Shown here: in pieces, positions 16,301 through 23,137 of the stretch
How positions within the stretch are numbered: the stretch's first letter is position 1
How the letters are laid out: each line of letters begins with the position of its first letter
NCBI RefSeq assembly: GCF_000337735.1
Contig: NZ_AOHX01000043.1
Location: forward strand, 1-48,797
Length of the DNA: 48,797 nucleotides
From: Natronorubrum sulfidifaciens JCM 14089
GTDB lineage: Archaea; Halobacteriota; Halobacteria; Halobacteriales; Natrialbaceae
Reading direction: 5' to 3'
Position numbers and translations under genes: made by a program
The notes under the pieces: generated by a model
Database searches by the model: none
The model's input: the letters and a program-made list of their open reading frames with translations, nothing else
What the model was told of the DNA's origin: nothing

Positions 16301-17020
16301 ATGGATTCGATTCGCTCGACACTCGAGGCACGCATGGAGCCCGAGGACGCACAGGCGTTTTACGGCCGCTGGGCGCGCCTCTACGACGTCATTGCGCGTC
16401 GAACGCCCGGTATTCCGGCGCTGCGGCGGCGAGCGGCAGCCGCCTGCCGGCTCGAGGCCGGCGACACCGTCGTCGAGATGGGCTGTGGAACGGGCGCGAA
16501 CCTGCCCTATTTACGCGAGCAGGTCGGCCCCGAGGGGACCGTCATCGGGATCGATTTCACAGGACCAGTGCTCGAGCGAGCGCACGAGTTGACGAGCGAG
16601 TACGACAACGTCCACGTCGTCCGGGGTGACGCCACGCGACCGCCGCTTGCTCGTCTCGACGACGAGACAGCCGTCGACGCCGTTCTCGCGACGTTCGTCG
16701 TCGGGATGCTCGCCGATTCCGCGGGGGCGGTCGACGACTGGTGTGATCTCGTCGGGCCCGGTGGGCACGTCGTCCTCGCCAACGCCGCTCGCAGCGAAGA
16801 ATGGTACGCGCCGCCGGTCAACGCCGTCTTCCGAGCAATCGTCGTCCTTTCGACGCCACCGACGACGAAACTCCGATACGAGAACGACCCGCATGTGCGA
16901 CTCGACGAGAAGATCGACGCTGCTCATACGCGTCTCCGCGAGCGATCTGTGGCCATTGCCGATGAAACACACGTCTTCGGCGTCGTTCGGTTGACAGGTG
17001 GCCGACTCGAGACGTCGTAA
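16301..17020 (+). CDS. Class I SAM-dependent methyltransferase (UbiE/COQ5-like)
   Basis: A 239-residue soluble protein with the Rossmann-fold SAM site VVEMGCGTGANLPYL (motif I, about residues 58-72), followed by GIDFTGPVLERA (motif II), VVRGDATRPPL (motif III) and GPGGHVVLAN. The N-terminal FYGRWARLYDVIARR is typical of UbiE/PmtA-like enzymes acting on quinones or phospholipids. It starts one base after the ThiR-like stop, so the two are co-transcribed. An inner ATG at 16334 (MEPEDAQAF) is an alternative start. Substrate unknown. Confidence 0.85.
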   Translation: MDSIRSTLEARMEPEDAQAFYGRWARLYDVIARRTPGIPALRRRAAAACRLEAGDTVVEMGCGTGANLPYLREQVGPEGTVIGIDFTGPVLERAHELTSEYDNVHVVRGDATRPPLARLDDETAVDAVLATFVVGMLADSAGAVDDWCDLVGPGGHVVLANAARSEEWYAPPVNAVFRAIVVLSTPPTTKLRYENDPHVRLDEKIDAAHTRLRERSVAIADETHVFGVVRLTGGRLETS

Positions 17021-17035
17021 TCGACAACCAACCGT

Positions 17036-17458
17036 TCAGGACTGTGTCGACGCCTGCTCCTCGAGGCCCTCGTACTCACAGACCGGCGCTCGAACCTCGG
17101 GCGGAAGCGACGACGGCCGTTTGGTTTCGGGGTCGATGTGCACCATCGTCGTCTCGGCCGTCGCGGCAACGTCGCCGTCGACACGGATCTCGTATGTCAT
17201 CGTGCAACTCGAGTCGCCGAGTCCGGACACCCAGAGCGCGACGGTGGGGTCGTCACCCGCGACGATCGGCCGTTCGTACTCGATCTCGAGATTTGCGACG
17301 ACGAACGAGAAGTCATCGTCGGGTATGCCGACGACGTCCTCGAGGTAGTCGACGCGGGCGGTCTCGAGGTAGCTCGCGTAAACGGCGTGATTGACGTGGT
17401 TCAGAGGGTCGAGGTCGCGAAACCGGACGGGAACGTCGACGGTAAACGGTTCACTCAT
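17036..17458 (-). CDS. Hotdog-fold acyl-CoA thioesterase (YbgC/FadM-like)
   Basis: A 140-residue single hotdog domain. The motif RFRDLDPLNHVNHAVYASYL (about residues 11-30) contains the catalytic Asp of the 4-hydroxybenzoyl-CoA thioesterase group. It probably hydrolyses acyl-CoA thioesters. Start chosen at the ATG at 17458 (MSEPFTVDVP); the longer frame adds only MKQHT-like residues. It is convergent with the methyltransferase (15 bp apart) and lies 77 bp downstream of the unknown gene at 17536 on the same strand. Confidence 0.85.
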   Translation of the reverse strand: MSEPFTVDVPVRFRDLDPLNHVNHAVYASYLETARVDYLEDVVGIPDDDFSFVVANLEIEYERPIVAGDDPTVALWVSGLGDSSCTMTYEIRVDGDVAATAETTMVHIDPETKRPSSLPPEVRAPVCEYEGLEEQASTQS

Positions 17459-17535
17459 TGTGTGTTGTTTCACTCGAGTCGACGAAAAGAGGGCTCCGGT
17501 TTCGATTTCGAACGGCCGCGTTCAGACCACCACAA

Positions 17536-18303
17536 TCACGAGTCACCGTACAGACGCGCGTGGGCCGCACAGAACGGCGGGTCGCGCAACTGGGCCTCGA
17601 TCAGGTCCTCGTGGTAGTGGGCGTTAAAGAGGCGACACCCCGCTTGGTCACAAAACGCCTCGCCCGTCTCGAGGTAGTGGACGGCCTGCAACGCGTAGCC
17701 CTTCAGCGCGTCCGTCGATCGGGGGTCGTTCTCGACGAGGAAGTCGCCTTCGACCTGATTCTCGAGCACTTCCCGCGGCGGCGCATCGCCGGATAGCAGG
17801 GCGTGGCGCTGCTTTGCTTTGTAGTAGGCCTCGGGCTTGGCGGGTGCTTCGTACAGTCCCGGTACCGAGACGAGCGCGGGCTGGCCGAGGACGATCACGC
17901 GCTTGTGCCAGCGGCCGTCGTGGTCGCCCCACGTGCCGAGCGCCCGGTCGAGGATCGGGACGTGCAGCGTCTCGAGGCCGCGCTCTGTGGCGGGGAGAGC
18001 GCTGTTCAACGCTCGCTGAATCTGCATACCGTCGTAGAGCACTCCGCCCTCGCGCTCGGGCTGTTCGAGGGCGCGTTCCTCATAGCGGATCGTCCCGAGC
18101 ATCGTGTTGCCGGTCTCGCGCTCGTACGGCGAGGTGACCCGCGCCTCGGCGAACCGTTCGGCGAGGTCGTCGGTGCGATGGCTCTCGAGGAATCGGTCTC
18201 GGACCGTGACTGAGGCATCGATCCGGGCCTCGAGCCACGCGCCGAGTTCGTCGACGTCGACGACGTTTGTCGGGGCGCGATACAGGACGACGCTGTCGAC
18301 CAT
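17536..18303 (-). CDS. Conserved protein of unknown function linked to thi4, with a C-terminal Cys/His cluster
   Basis: A 255-residue soluble protein that begins MVDSVVLYRAPTNVVDVDEL, only 6 bp after the thi4 stop, so it is probably in the thi4 operon. The C-terminal 45 residues hold FCDQAGCRLFNAHYHEDLIE and then FCAAHARLYG, giving a C-x4-C ... H-x-H ... C-x2-H pattern that could bind zinc or iron. I think it belongs to a haloarchaeal DUF6775/putative metallopeptidase-like group, but that is recall and not proven. Its position suggests a role in thiazole synthesis or metal supply to Thi4. Confidence 0.6.
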   Translation of the reverse strand: MVDSVVLYRAPTNVVDVDELGAWLEARIDASVTVRDRFLESHRTDDLAERFAEARVTSPYERETGNTMLGTIRYEERALEQPEREGGVLYDGMQIQRALNSALPATERGLETLHVPILDRALGTWGDHDGRWHKRVIVLGQPALVSVPGLYEAPAKPEAYYKAKQRHALLSGDAPPREVLENQVEGDFLVENDPRSTDALKGYALQAVHYLETGEAFCDQAGCRLFNAHYHEDLIEAQLRDPPFCAAHARLYGDS

Positions 18304-18309
18304 TGGCTT

Positions 18310-19239
18310 CTAGTCGTCAGCGGGCGCTGCACGCGAGGTTAGTTCGACCGGGTCGGCGTCGACCTCGAGTTCGTCCAGCGCAACCTGCGCGGCACGCTTT
18401 CCGGAGACGAGCATGGCACCGAACGTCGGCCCCATCCGCGGCAGCCCGTAGGTCGTCGCGGTGGCCATCCCGGTCGCGATCAGGCCCTCGTGGACGAGGC
18501 CGGTGTGTTCGACGACGGCGTCTTCGCTTTTGCCGACCCACATCGAGTCGTGGCCGGGGGAATCGTGGCCGGGTGCGCCGTAGGTGTCGTCTTCGGTCTG
18601 ATCCATTACTTGGCCGCGCTCGCGGGCGTCCTGAATGCCGGGGGCGTCGAGGACGCCGCGCTCGTCGAGTTTCGTGACTGCCATCGCGTCGTGGCCCGTC
18701 GCGTCGATCACCAGATCCGCCTCGACGGCGATCGGGTCGACGCAGGTGATCTCGCGGGGCAGCGCGTGGACCGGCGTCCAGTTCATCACGATCCCCGAGA
18801 CCTTGTGGTCCTCGCGGATGACGATGTCAGTGAACTCCGTCATGTTCTGCATTTTCGCACCGGCGTCACAGGCTGCCTTAATCAGTCCCGAACAGGCCTC
18901 CGGGCCATTGGCGACGTACAATCCCTCACTGTCTTGGGCCTGCTTGTAATCCACCTCGAGGTCCTCGAGGATCTGCTGGGCGGGGTCGCGTACCGTCACC
19001 TTGTTCATCAGAAAGCCGCCGAGCCAGAAGCCACCGCCGAGATAGTTGTTCTTCTCGACGACCATCGTCTGGACGCCGCGTTCTGCGAGTTCTTTCGCCG
19101 CCGTCAGCCCCGACGGGCCGCCGCCGACGATGATCACGTCCGAGTCCGAGAAGTCCATGAACTCCTCGGTCCACTCCTGTCCGATTGCGCGCGTTACATC
19201 CGCTTCACCGACCTGACTGAACTGTTCGAAGTCGCTCAT
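18310..19239 (-). CDS. thi4: Thi4 thiazole synthase (active-site Cys, suicide type)
   Basis: Makes the thiazole precursor (ADT) of thiamine from NAD and glycine. The 309-residue protein has the FAD/NAD-binding glycine motif [13 protein letters not shown] (about residues 36-48), the [11 protein letters not shown] loop and a C-terminal [20 protein letters not shown] block. The key residue is Cys166 in REITCVDP. In yeast Thi4 and the Haloferax enzyme this Cys gives its sulfur to the product in a single turnover, whereas methanogen enzymes have His here and use free sulfide. Start set at the ATG at 19239 ([11 protein letters not shown]). An unknown gene follows 6 bp later, and a ThiR-like regulator lies nearby. 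Confidence 0.95.
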   Translation of the reverse strand: MSDFEQFSQVGEADVTRAIGQEWTEEFMDFSDSDVIIVGGGPSGLTAAKELAERGVQTMVVEKNNYLGGGFWLGGFLMNKVTVRDPAQQILEDLEVDYKQAQDSEGLYVANGPEACSGLIKAACDAGAKMQNMTEFTDIVIREDHKVSGIVMNWTPVHALPREITCVDPIAVEADLVIDATGHDAMAVTKLDERGVLDAPGIQDARERGQVMDQTEDDTYGAPGHDSPGHDSMWVGKSEDAVVEHTGLVHEGLIATGMATATTYGLPRMGPTFGAMLVSGKRAAQVALDELEVDADPVELTSRAAPADD

Positions 19240-19396
19240 ACAACTAGGTGGTACGACTGGGTAGTGAAAAGTCTGTCGAGGCGATGGGCTGATATGAACG
19301 CGGCCTCGACGACGGGCGAGCACGGCGAGCCGACAGACGACGTGGGAGCCACGACGACCCGAACGCTGAAGGCTTGTCCTCGTCTACAGTAGCCAG

Positions 19397-19786
19397 ATGC
19401 ATCGTCGTGCGTTTCTCGCGTGTGCCGCCCTCGCCCCGGTCTCCGGCTGTCTCGACTTCCTCGAGAACAATGGCGAGGAGATCACCGAACCGGGCGATGT
19501 CGAAATCGTCTGGGACGACCTCACGCGAGAGGACCCCGGAACCGAGGACGAACGCGTCGTCGTCTGGGGTGTCGTCAGGAACGTCGGCGAGCGAACGCTG
19601 TCATACATCGAGATTCGGGCGACGTTTTTCGACGCCGATGGCGAGGAACTCGAGAGCGTTATCGAGAGCGTCGATGTCGACGACGACGCACGCGAGGAGT
19701 GGGCCTTCGCCGTCGAGTTCCCTCGCTTTGGTGAGGACGCAGCCGCCGTCGTAACCTACGAACTCGAGCCGGTAACGGGGGTCTAA
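19397..19786 (+). CDS. FxLYD-domain-like lipoprotein
   Basis: A 129-residue protein with a Tat-like start (MHRRAFLACAALAPVSGC), where the lipobox Cys is residue 18. A short acidic linker is followed by one Ig-like domain with VVVWGVVRNVGERTLSYIEI and RATFFDADGEEL, the pattern of FxLYD domains. It is probably anchored outside the cell membrane by its lipid; the ligand is unknown. The flippase gene begins 34 bp later on the same strand. Confidence 0.75.
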   Translation: MHRRAFLACAALAPVSGCLDFLENNGEEITEPGDVEIVWDDLTREDPGTEDERVVVWGVVRNVGERTLSYIEIRATFFDADGEELESVIESVDVDDDAREEWAFAVEFPRFGEDAAAVVTYELEPVTGV

Positions 19787-19820
19787 TGGCGGCGATTATG
19801 GCCACGAACAGGAGCGAACG

Positions 19821-21389
19821 ATGACTGATCCGGACTCGACCGCCACTGGCGGCACCCAGCCTGAATCCGGTCCCGATTCGGACCCGGATCACGACGAAGG
19901 CGTGTCGACGCTCGCAAAACAGGGGAGCATCACGTTCGTTGGGAACGTCGTCAAAGGGGTGCTCGGGTTTGCGATCGTCATGTTGATGACCCGGTTTGTC
20001 AGCCCGTCGGTGTACGGCCTGTTCGTGCTGGCGACGTCTGTGATCCTGTTCATGCAGGTGTTTGCGAACCTCGGCCTGCCGCTGGCGATCGACTACTTCG
20101 TCCCACAGTATCTGGCCGACGACGAGCGCGGGAAGGCAAAGGGCGTCATCGTGCAGGTGACGGCGACCGTGTTGATCACGTCGTCGCTGGTTGCGTTCGT
20201 ACTCGCACTCAGTGCGGCGTCGATCGGCGAGTTCTTTCAGGAGCCGTCGATGCGTGTCGCACTGCTGTTTCTCTCGGTCACGATCCCGATGCTCGCGATC
20301 TACAACGTCCTGTTGACATCCTACTACAGCATCAAGAAACTCCAGTACCGGGTGCTGATGCGCGATCTGGTTCGACCGATCGTCCGGTTTGCCGTCACCG
20401 CAGGGCTGCTGTTGGTCGGCTTCGGGCTGCTCGGTCTGATCGGCGGTTACGTCGTCGGCCTGTTCGTTGCGATTACGGTCGGTGCAGCCGTCTTCACCTA
20501 CAAGGCGTGGGACCTGCTATCGGCCGAACTCGAACTCGTTGCCCCGGGGCCGCTGGTCAGATACTCGCTCCCGCTGGCGATGACCAGCGTCGTCTTCGTG
20601 TTGATGGGCCACGTCGACTACTTCATTCTCGGCTTTTTCCTCGAGTCAGATAACGTCGGTATCTACCGCGTCGGCTACATGCTCGGCTCAGGGCTGATGA
20701 TCATCTTCAACTCGCTGTCGCCCGTGTTCAAGCCGTTGATCGCCGAAACGAGAGACGATATCGACCTCGTCGAACAGCGCTTCCGGATCATGGCCCGCTG
20801 GATCGCCGCGATTACACTCCCAGTTGCGATTTTCCTCTCGCTCGGTGCGAGTTCCTACCTCGCCGTCCTCTATACGCCCCAGTACGCCGAAGCGAGCGCC
20901 GTCGTCGTCCTGCTTGCGGGAGCGTTCCTCTTCAACGTCACCTTCGGCGGCCCCGACGGCTCGCTGTTACAGGGGATGGGCTACTCGCGGATCGTCTTCG
21001 CCAACACGCTGGTGCTCTTCGGCTCGAATCTCGTCGTCTCGTTCGCACTCGTCCCGATCATCGGTATCGAGGGCGCTGCGATCGGCTCGGCGACGGCGCT
21101 CTTTCTCGTTGGCGGCCTGACCCTCGTCGAGATCTACTATCTCGACGGCATCCATCCGTTTACACGGGATTTCGCCAAAGTCGTCGGTGCCGGCGTCCCG
21201 GCGACCATCGCCGGCGTGCCCGTTGTCTACTTCCTCGAGTCGGATACGATCACGGCCGGCGTGCTTCCGGTCGTCGTCGTCGGCACCTACCTGCTGACGC
21301 TGATCGCGACGGACGCCTTCACCGACGCCGACGCGCAGATGGCCGCAGAGTTCAGCCCGACGCTTCGAAAGTGGCTCCCCAGTCGCTGA
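19821..21389 (+). CDS. Oligosaccharide flippase family protein (Wzx/AglR-like)
   Basis: A 522-residue membrane protein of the MOP flippase superfamily. A polar N-terminal tail (about 35 residues, STATGGTQPESGPDSDPDHD) precedes 12-14 membrane segments. The opening TLAKQGSITFVGNVVKGVLG and MTRFVSPSVYGLFVLATSV are typical of polysaccharide biosynthesis flippases that move lipid-linked sugars across the membrane for N-glycosylation or exopolysaccharide. No glycosyltransferase is in the window, so the pathway is not shown. It ends directly against the convergent MATE gene with no intergenic base. Confidence 0.88.
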   Translation: MTDPDSTATGGTQPESGPDSDPDHDEGVSTLAKQGSITFVGNVVKGVLGFAIVMLMTRFVSPSVYGLFVLATSVILFMQVFANLGLPLAIDYFVPQYLADDERGKAKGVIVQVTATVLITSSLVAFVLALSAASIGEFFQEPSMRVALLFLSVTIPMLAIYNVLLTSYYSIKKLQYRVLMRDLVRPIVRFAVTAGLLLVGFGLLGLIGGYVVGLFVAITVGAAVFTYKAWDLLSAELELVAPGPLVRYSLPLAMTSVVFVLMGHVDYFILGFFLESDNVGIYRVGYMLGSGLMIIFNSLSPVFKPLIAETRDDIDLVEQRFRIMARWIAAITLPVAIFLSLGASSYLAVLYTPQYAEASAVVVLLAGAFLFNVTFGGPDGSLLQGMGYSRIVFANTLVLFGSNLVVSFALVPIIGIEGAAIGSATALFLVGGLTLVEIYYLDGIHPFTRDFAKVVGAGVPATIAGVPVVYFLESDTITAGVLPVVVVGTYLLTLIATDAFTDADAQMAAEFSPTLRKWLPSR

Positions 21390-22883
21390 TCAGTCGTCGA
21401 TCGGTTCCACGTCGCCGTCGTCCGTCGCCTGCTCGTCTCGAGGGCGAGGTGGCGACCCGTCCTTCGACTCGCGGTCCTCGTCGATGACGCCCTCCGTCCA
21501 CGTCCCCAGCCGGAACCAGCCGACGGCGACGAGAAAAGAAGCCGCCATTCCGAACGCGTAGGCCCACCAGATCCCCTCGATGCCCCAGTCGAGACCCCCA
21601 ACCTCGAGGCCGATGATCGGGACCGTCACCGTCCAGGCAAACGCGAGCACGAGCGCGACGGGAACGCGGAAGATCCACCGCGAGAGAAACGAGAGGACCA
21701 TCGCCTCTTTCGTGTTGCCAGCGCCGCGAAACGCCCCCTGAATAACCATCACACCGGCAAACAGCGCCCAGAAGGGGGCCATAATTCGAAGGAAGACGAC
21801 GCCCTCGGCAATCACGTCGGGATCGTCGACGAAGATTCGAATCGCCTGTGCGGGAAACGCGAGGAGCACGACGACGACGGCACCGATCAGGACCATCGTC
21901 CCCGCAGTCGCCGTTCGCGTGACGGCAGCGGCACGGTCGGGCGTCTTCGCGCCGAGGTTCTGGCCGACGCCGGTCGCCGTCGCGTTTCCGACGGCACCCG
22001 AGACGGCCCACGTGACCGACATCAGGCGAACGCCGATCCCGTACGCCGCTGTGGGTGCCGCACCGAACCGAGCCACAAAGCCGGCCATCGCGACCGACGC
22101 GAAACTGCGCGCCCAGCCGTCGATCGTCGAGGGGTAGCCGACGTCCACCAGCCGTCTCAGAATCGCGACATCGGGCGCGAGGTCCTCGAGTCGCAGGCGA
22201 ACGCCGAAGCGGCCGTCGAGCAGGATGTAGATTCCGGCGACGGTGGCGAACGCGCGGGCGACGAACGTCGCGACGGCGGCGCCGCGAGTCCCCATCTCGG
22301 GGAACGGCCCCCAGCCGAGGATGAAGAAGGGGTCGAGGACGACGTTGATGCCCGCGGAGACGAAGACGAGCCACATCGCCGTCTTCGTGTCGCCGGCGCC
22401 CTGCAGCGACGAGCGGAAGGCGAAGAAGAGAAAGGTCAGCGGCAGGGCGAGAAAGATGACCTCGATGTAGGCGAGCGCCTCGACGAACACCTGATCGCGC
22501 GCGCCGATCAGGGTGAGAAGCGGCCGTCGAAAGGCGAGCCCGACCGCTGCGAGGACCGTTGAGACGGCGAGCGTGAGCAGAACGGTCTGTGCGACGACCC
22601 TGTCGGCCATTCGGTCGTCGCCCGAACCGACGTACTGGGAGACCAGCGCGATGGTCGCCGCGGTGATCCCCATCGCCGTCGAGACGAACATCCACGAGAG
22701 CGGAAACATCAAGGAGACGGCAGCGACAGCCTCGCTGCTCACGCGACCGACCCAGAACATATCCGCGAGGTTGTAGAACGTCTGGAGCAGGTTCCCGAGC
22801 ACCAGCGGCCACGCGAGATGCAACAGCTTCGGGGGGATCGCCCCCGTCGTCATATCGACGCGCTTGCGGTCCGTCTCTGCCAC
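21390..22883 (-). CDS. MATE-family efflux transporter
   Basis: A 497-residue multidrug/toxin antiporter of the NorM/DinF type with 12 membrane segments. Diagnostic blocks are LLHLAWPLVLGNLLQTFYNL, MFWVGRVSSEAVAAVSL near the N-terminus, and the internal-repeat counterpart around SVAMAGFVARFGAAPTAAYG. The GTG at 22883 (VAETDRKRVDMTTG) is chosen because MATE proteins usually include the residues before MTTG; the ATG at 22853 is the alternative. A charged C-terminal tail (DEDRESKDGSPPRPRD) is unusual but common in haloarchaea. The transported compound is unknown. Confidence 0.88.
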   Translation of the reverse strand: MAETDRKRVDMTTGAIPPKLLHLAWPLVLGNLLQTFYNLADMFWVGRVSSEAVAAVSLMFPLSWMFVSTAMGITAATIALVSQYVGSGDDRMADRVVAQTVLLTLAVSTVLAAVGLAFRRPLLTLIGARDQVFVEALAYIEVIFLALPLTFLFFAFRSSLQGAGDTKTAMWLVFVSAGINVVLDPFFILGWGPFPEMGTRGAAVATFVARAFATVAGIYILLDGRFGVRLRLEDLAPDVAILRRLVDVGYPSTIDGWARSFASVAMAGFVARFGAAPTAAYGIGVRLMSVTWAVSGAVGNATATGVGQNLGAKTPDRAAAVTRTATAGTMVLIGAVVVVLLAFPAQAIRIFVDDPDVIAEGVVFLRIMAPFWALFAGVMVIQGAFRGAGNTKEAMVLSFLSRWIFRVPVALVLAFAWTVTVPIIGLEVGGLDWGIEGIWWAYAFGMAASFLVAVGWFRLGTWTEGVIDEDRESKDGSPPRPRDEQATDDGDVEPIDD

Positions 22884-23040
22884 GTTGTGTCTGCTACGAG
22901 TGAGTCCCGGTTCCGTCAAAAGCGCTTGGCTCCCCGGGTCCGTTGCCGGCACTCCGACGCCCACAGCTACACCCACCTCGCACACGCGCGACCGCTTGAG
23001 TACGCGCATACCCGCGCTGTCGGCGGGTTTTGGCGAAAGC

Positions 23041-23048
23041 GTTATCAG
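23041..23048 (+). promoter_or_regulatory. TATA-like box upstream of topA and its short leader ORF
   Basis: GTTATCAG is centred about 27 bp before the ATG at 23072, which would place the transcript start at the short ORF and not at topA itself. Confidence 0.4.
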
Positions 23049-23071
23049 ATTCTCAGGCGTAGCGCCCGACG

Positions 23072-23137
23072 ATGCAGACCACTCGCCCGCAACTGGGGGG
23101 ACCGATCGCTCGAGGAGGTGACCCGCCGTGGAACTGA
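23072..23137 (+). CDS. Possible 21-residue leader peptide overlapping the topA start
   Basis: ATG at 23072 opens the peptide MQTTRPQLGGPIARGGDPPW plus N, ending in TGA at 23135-23137, ten bases past the topA GTG start in another frame. It contains the topA Shine-Dalgarno sequence. With a TATA-like box about 27 bp upstream it would be translated leaderlessly, and ribosomes finishing it would stop beside the topA start. This suggests translational coupling but could be chance. Confidence 0.35.
   Translation: MQTTRPQLGGPIARGGDPPWN
23112..23120 (+). promoter_or_regulatory. Strong Shine-Dalgarno site that decides the topA GTG start
   Basis: GAGGAGGTG ends 7 bases before the GTG at 23128. Such strong sites are uncommon in haloarchaea, where most starts are leaderless, and it fixes a GTG start for topA. 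Confidence 0.8.

Noticed and set aside
19240-19396. TPP riboswitch before thi4
   Set aside because: No conserved TPP-aptamer helices or core motifs were seen. A protein regulator (ThiR-like) is encoded nearby instead.
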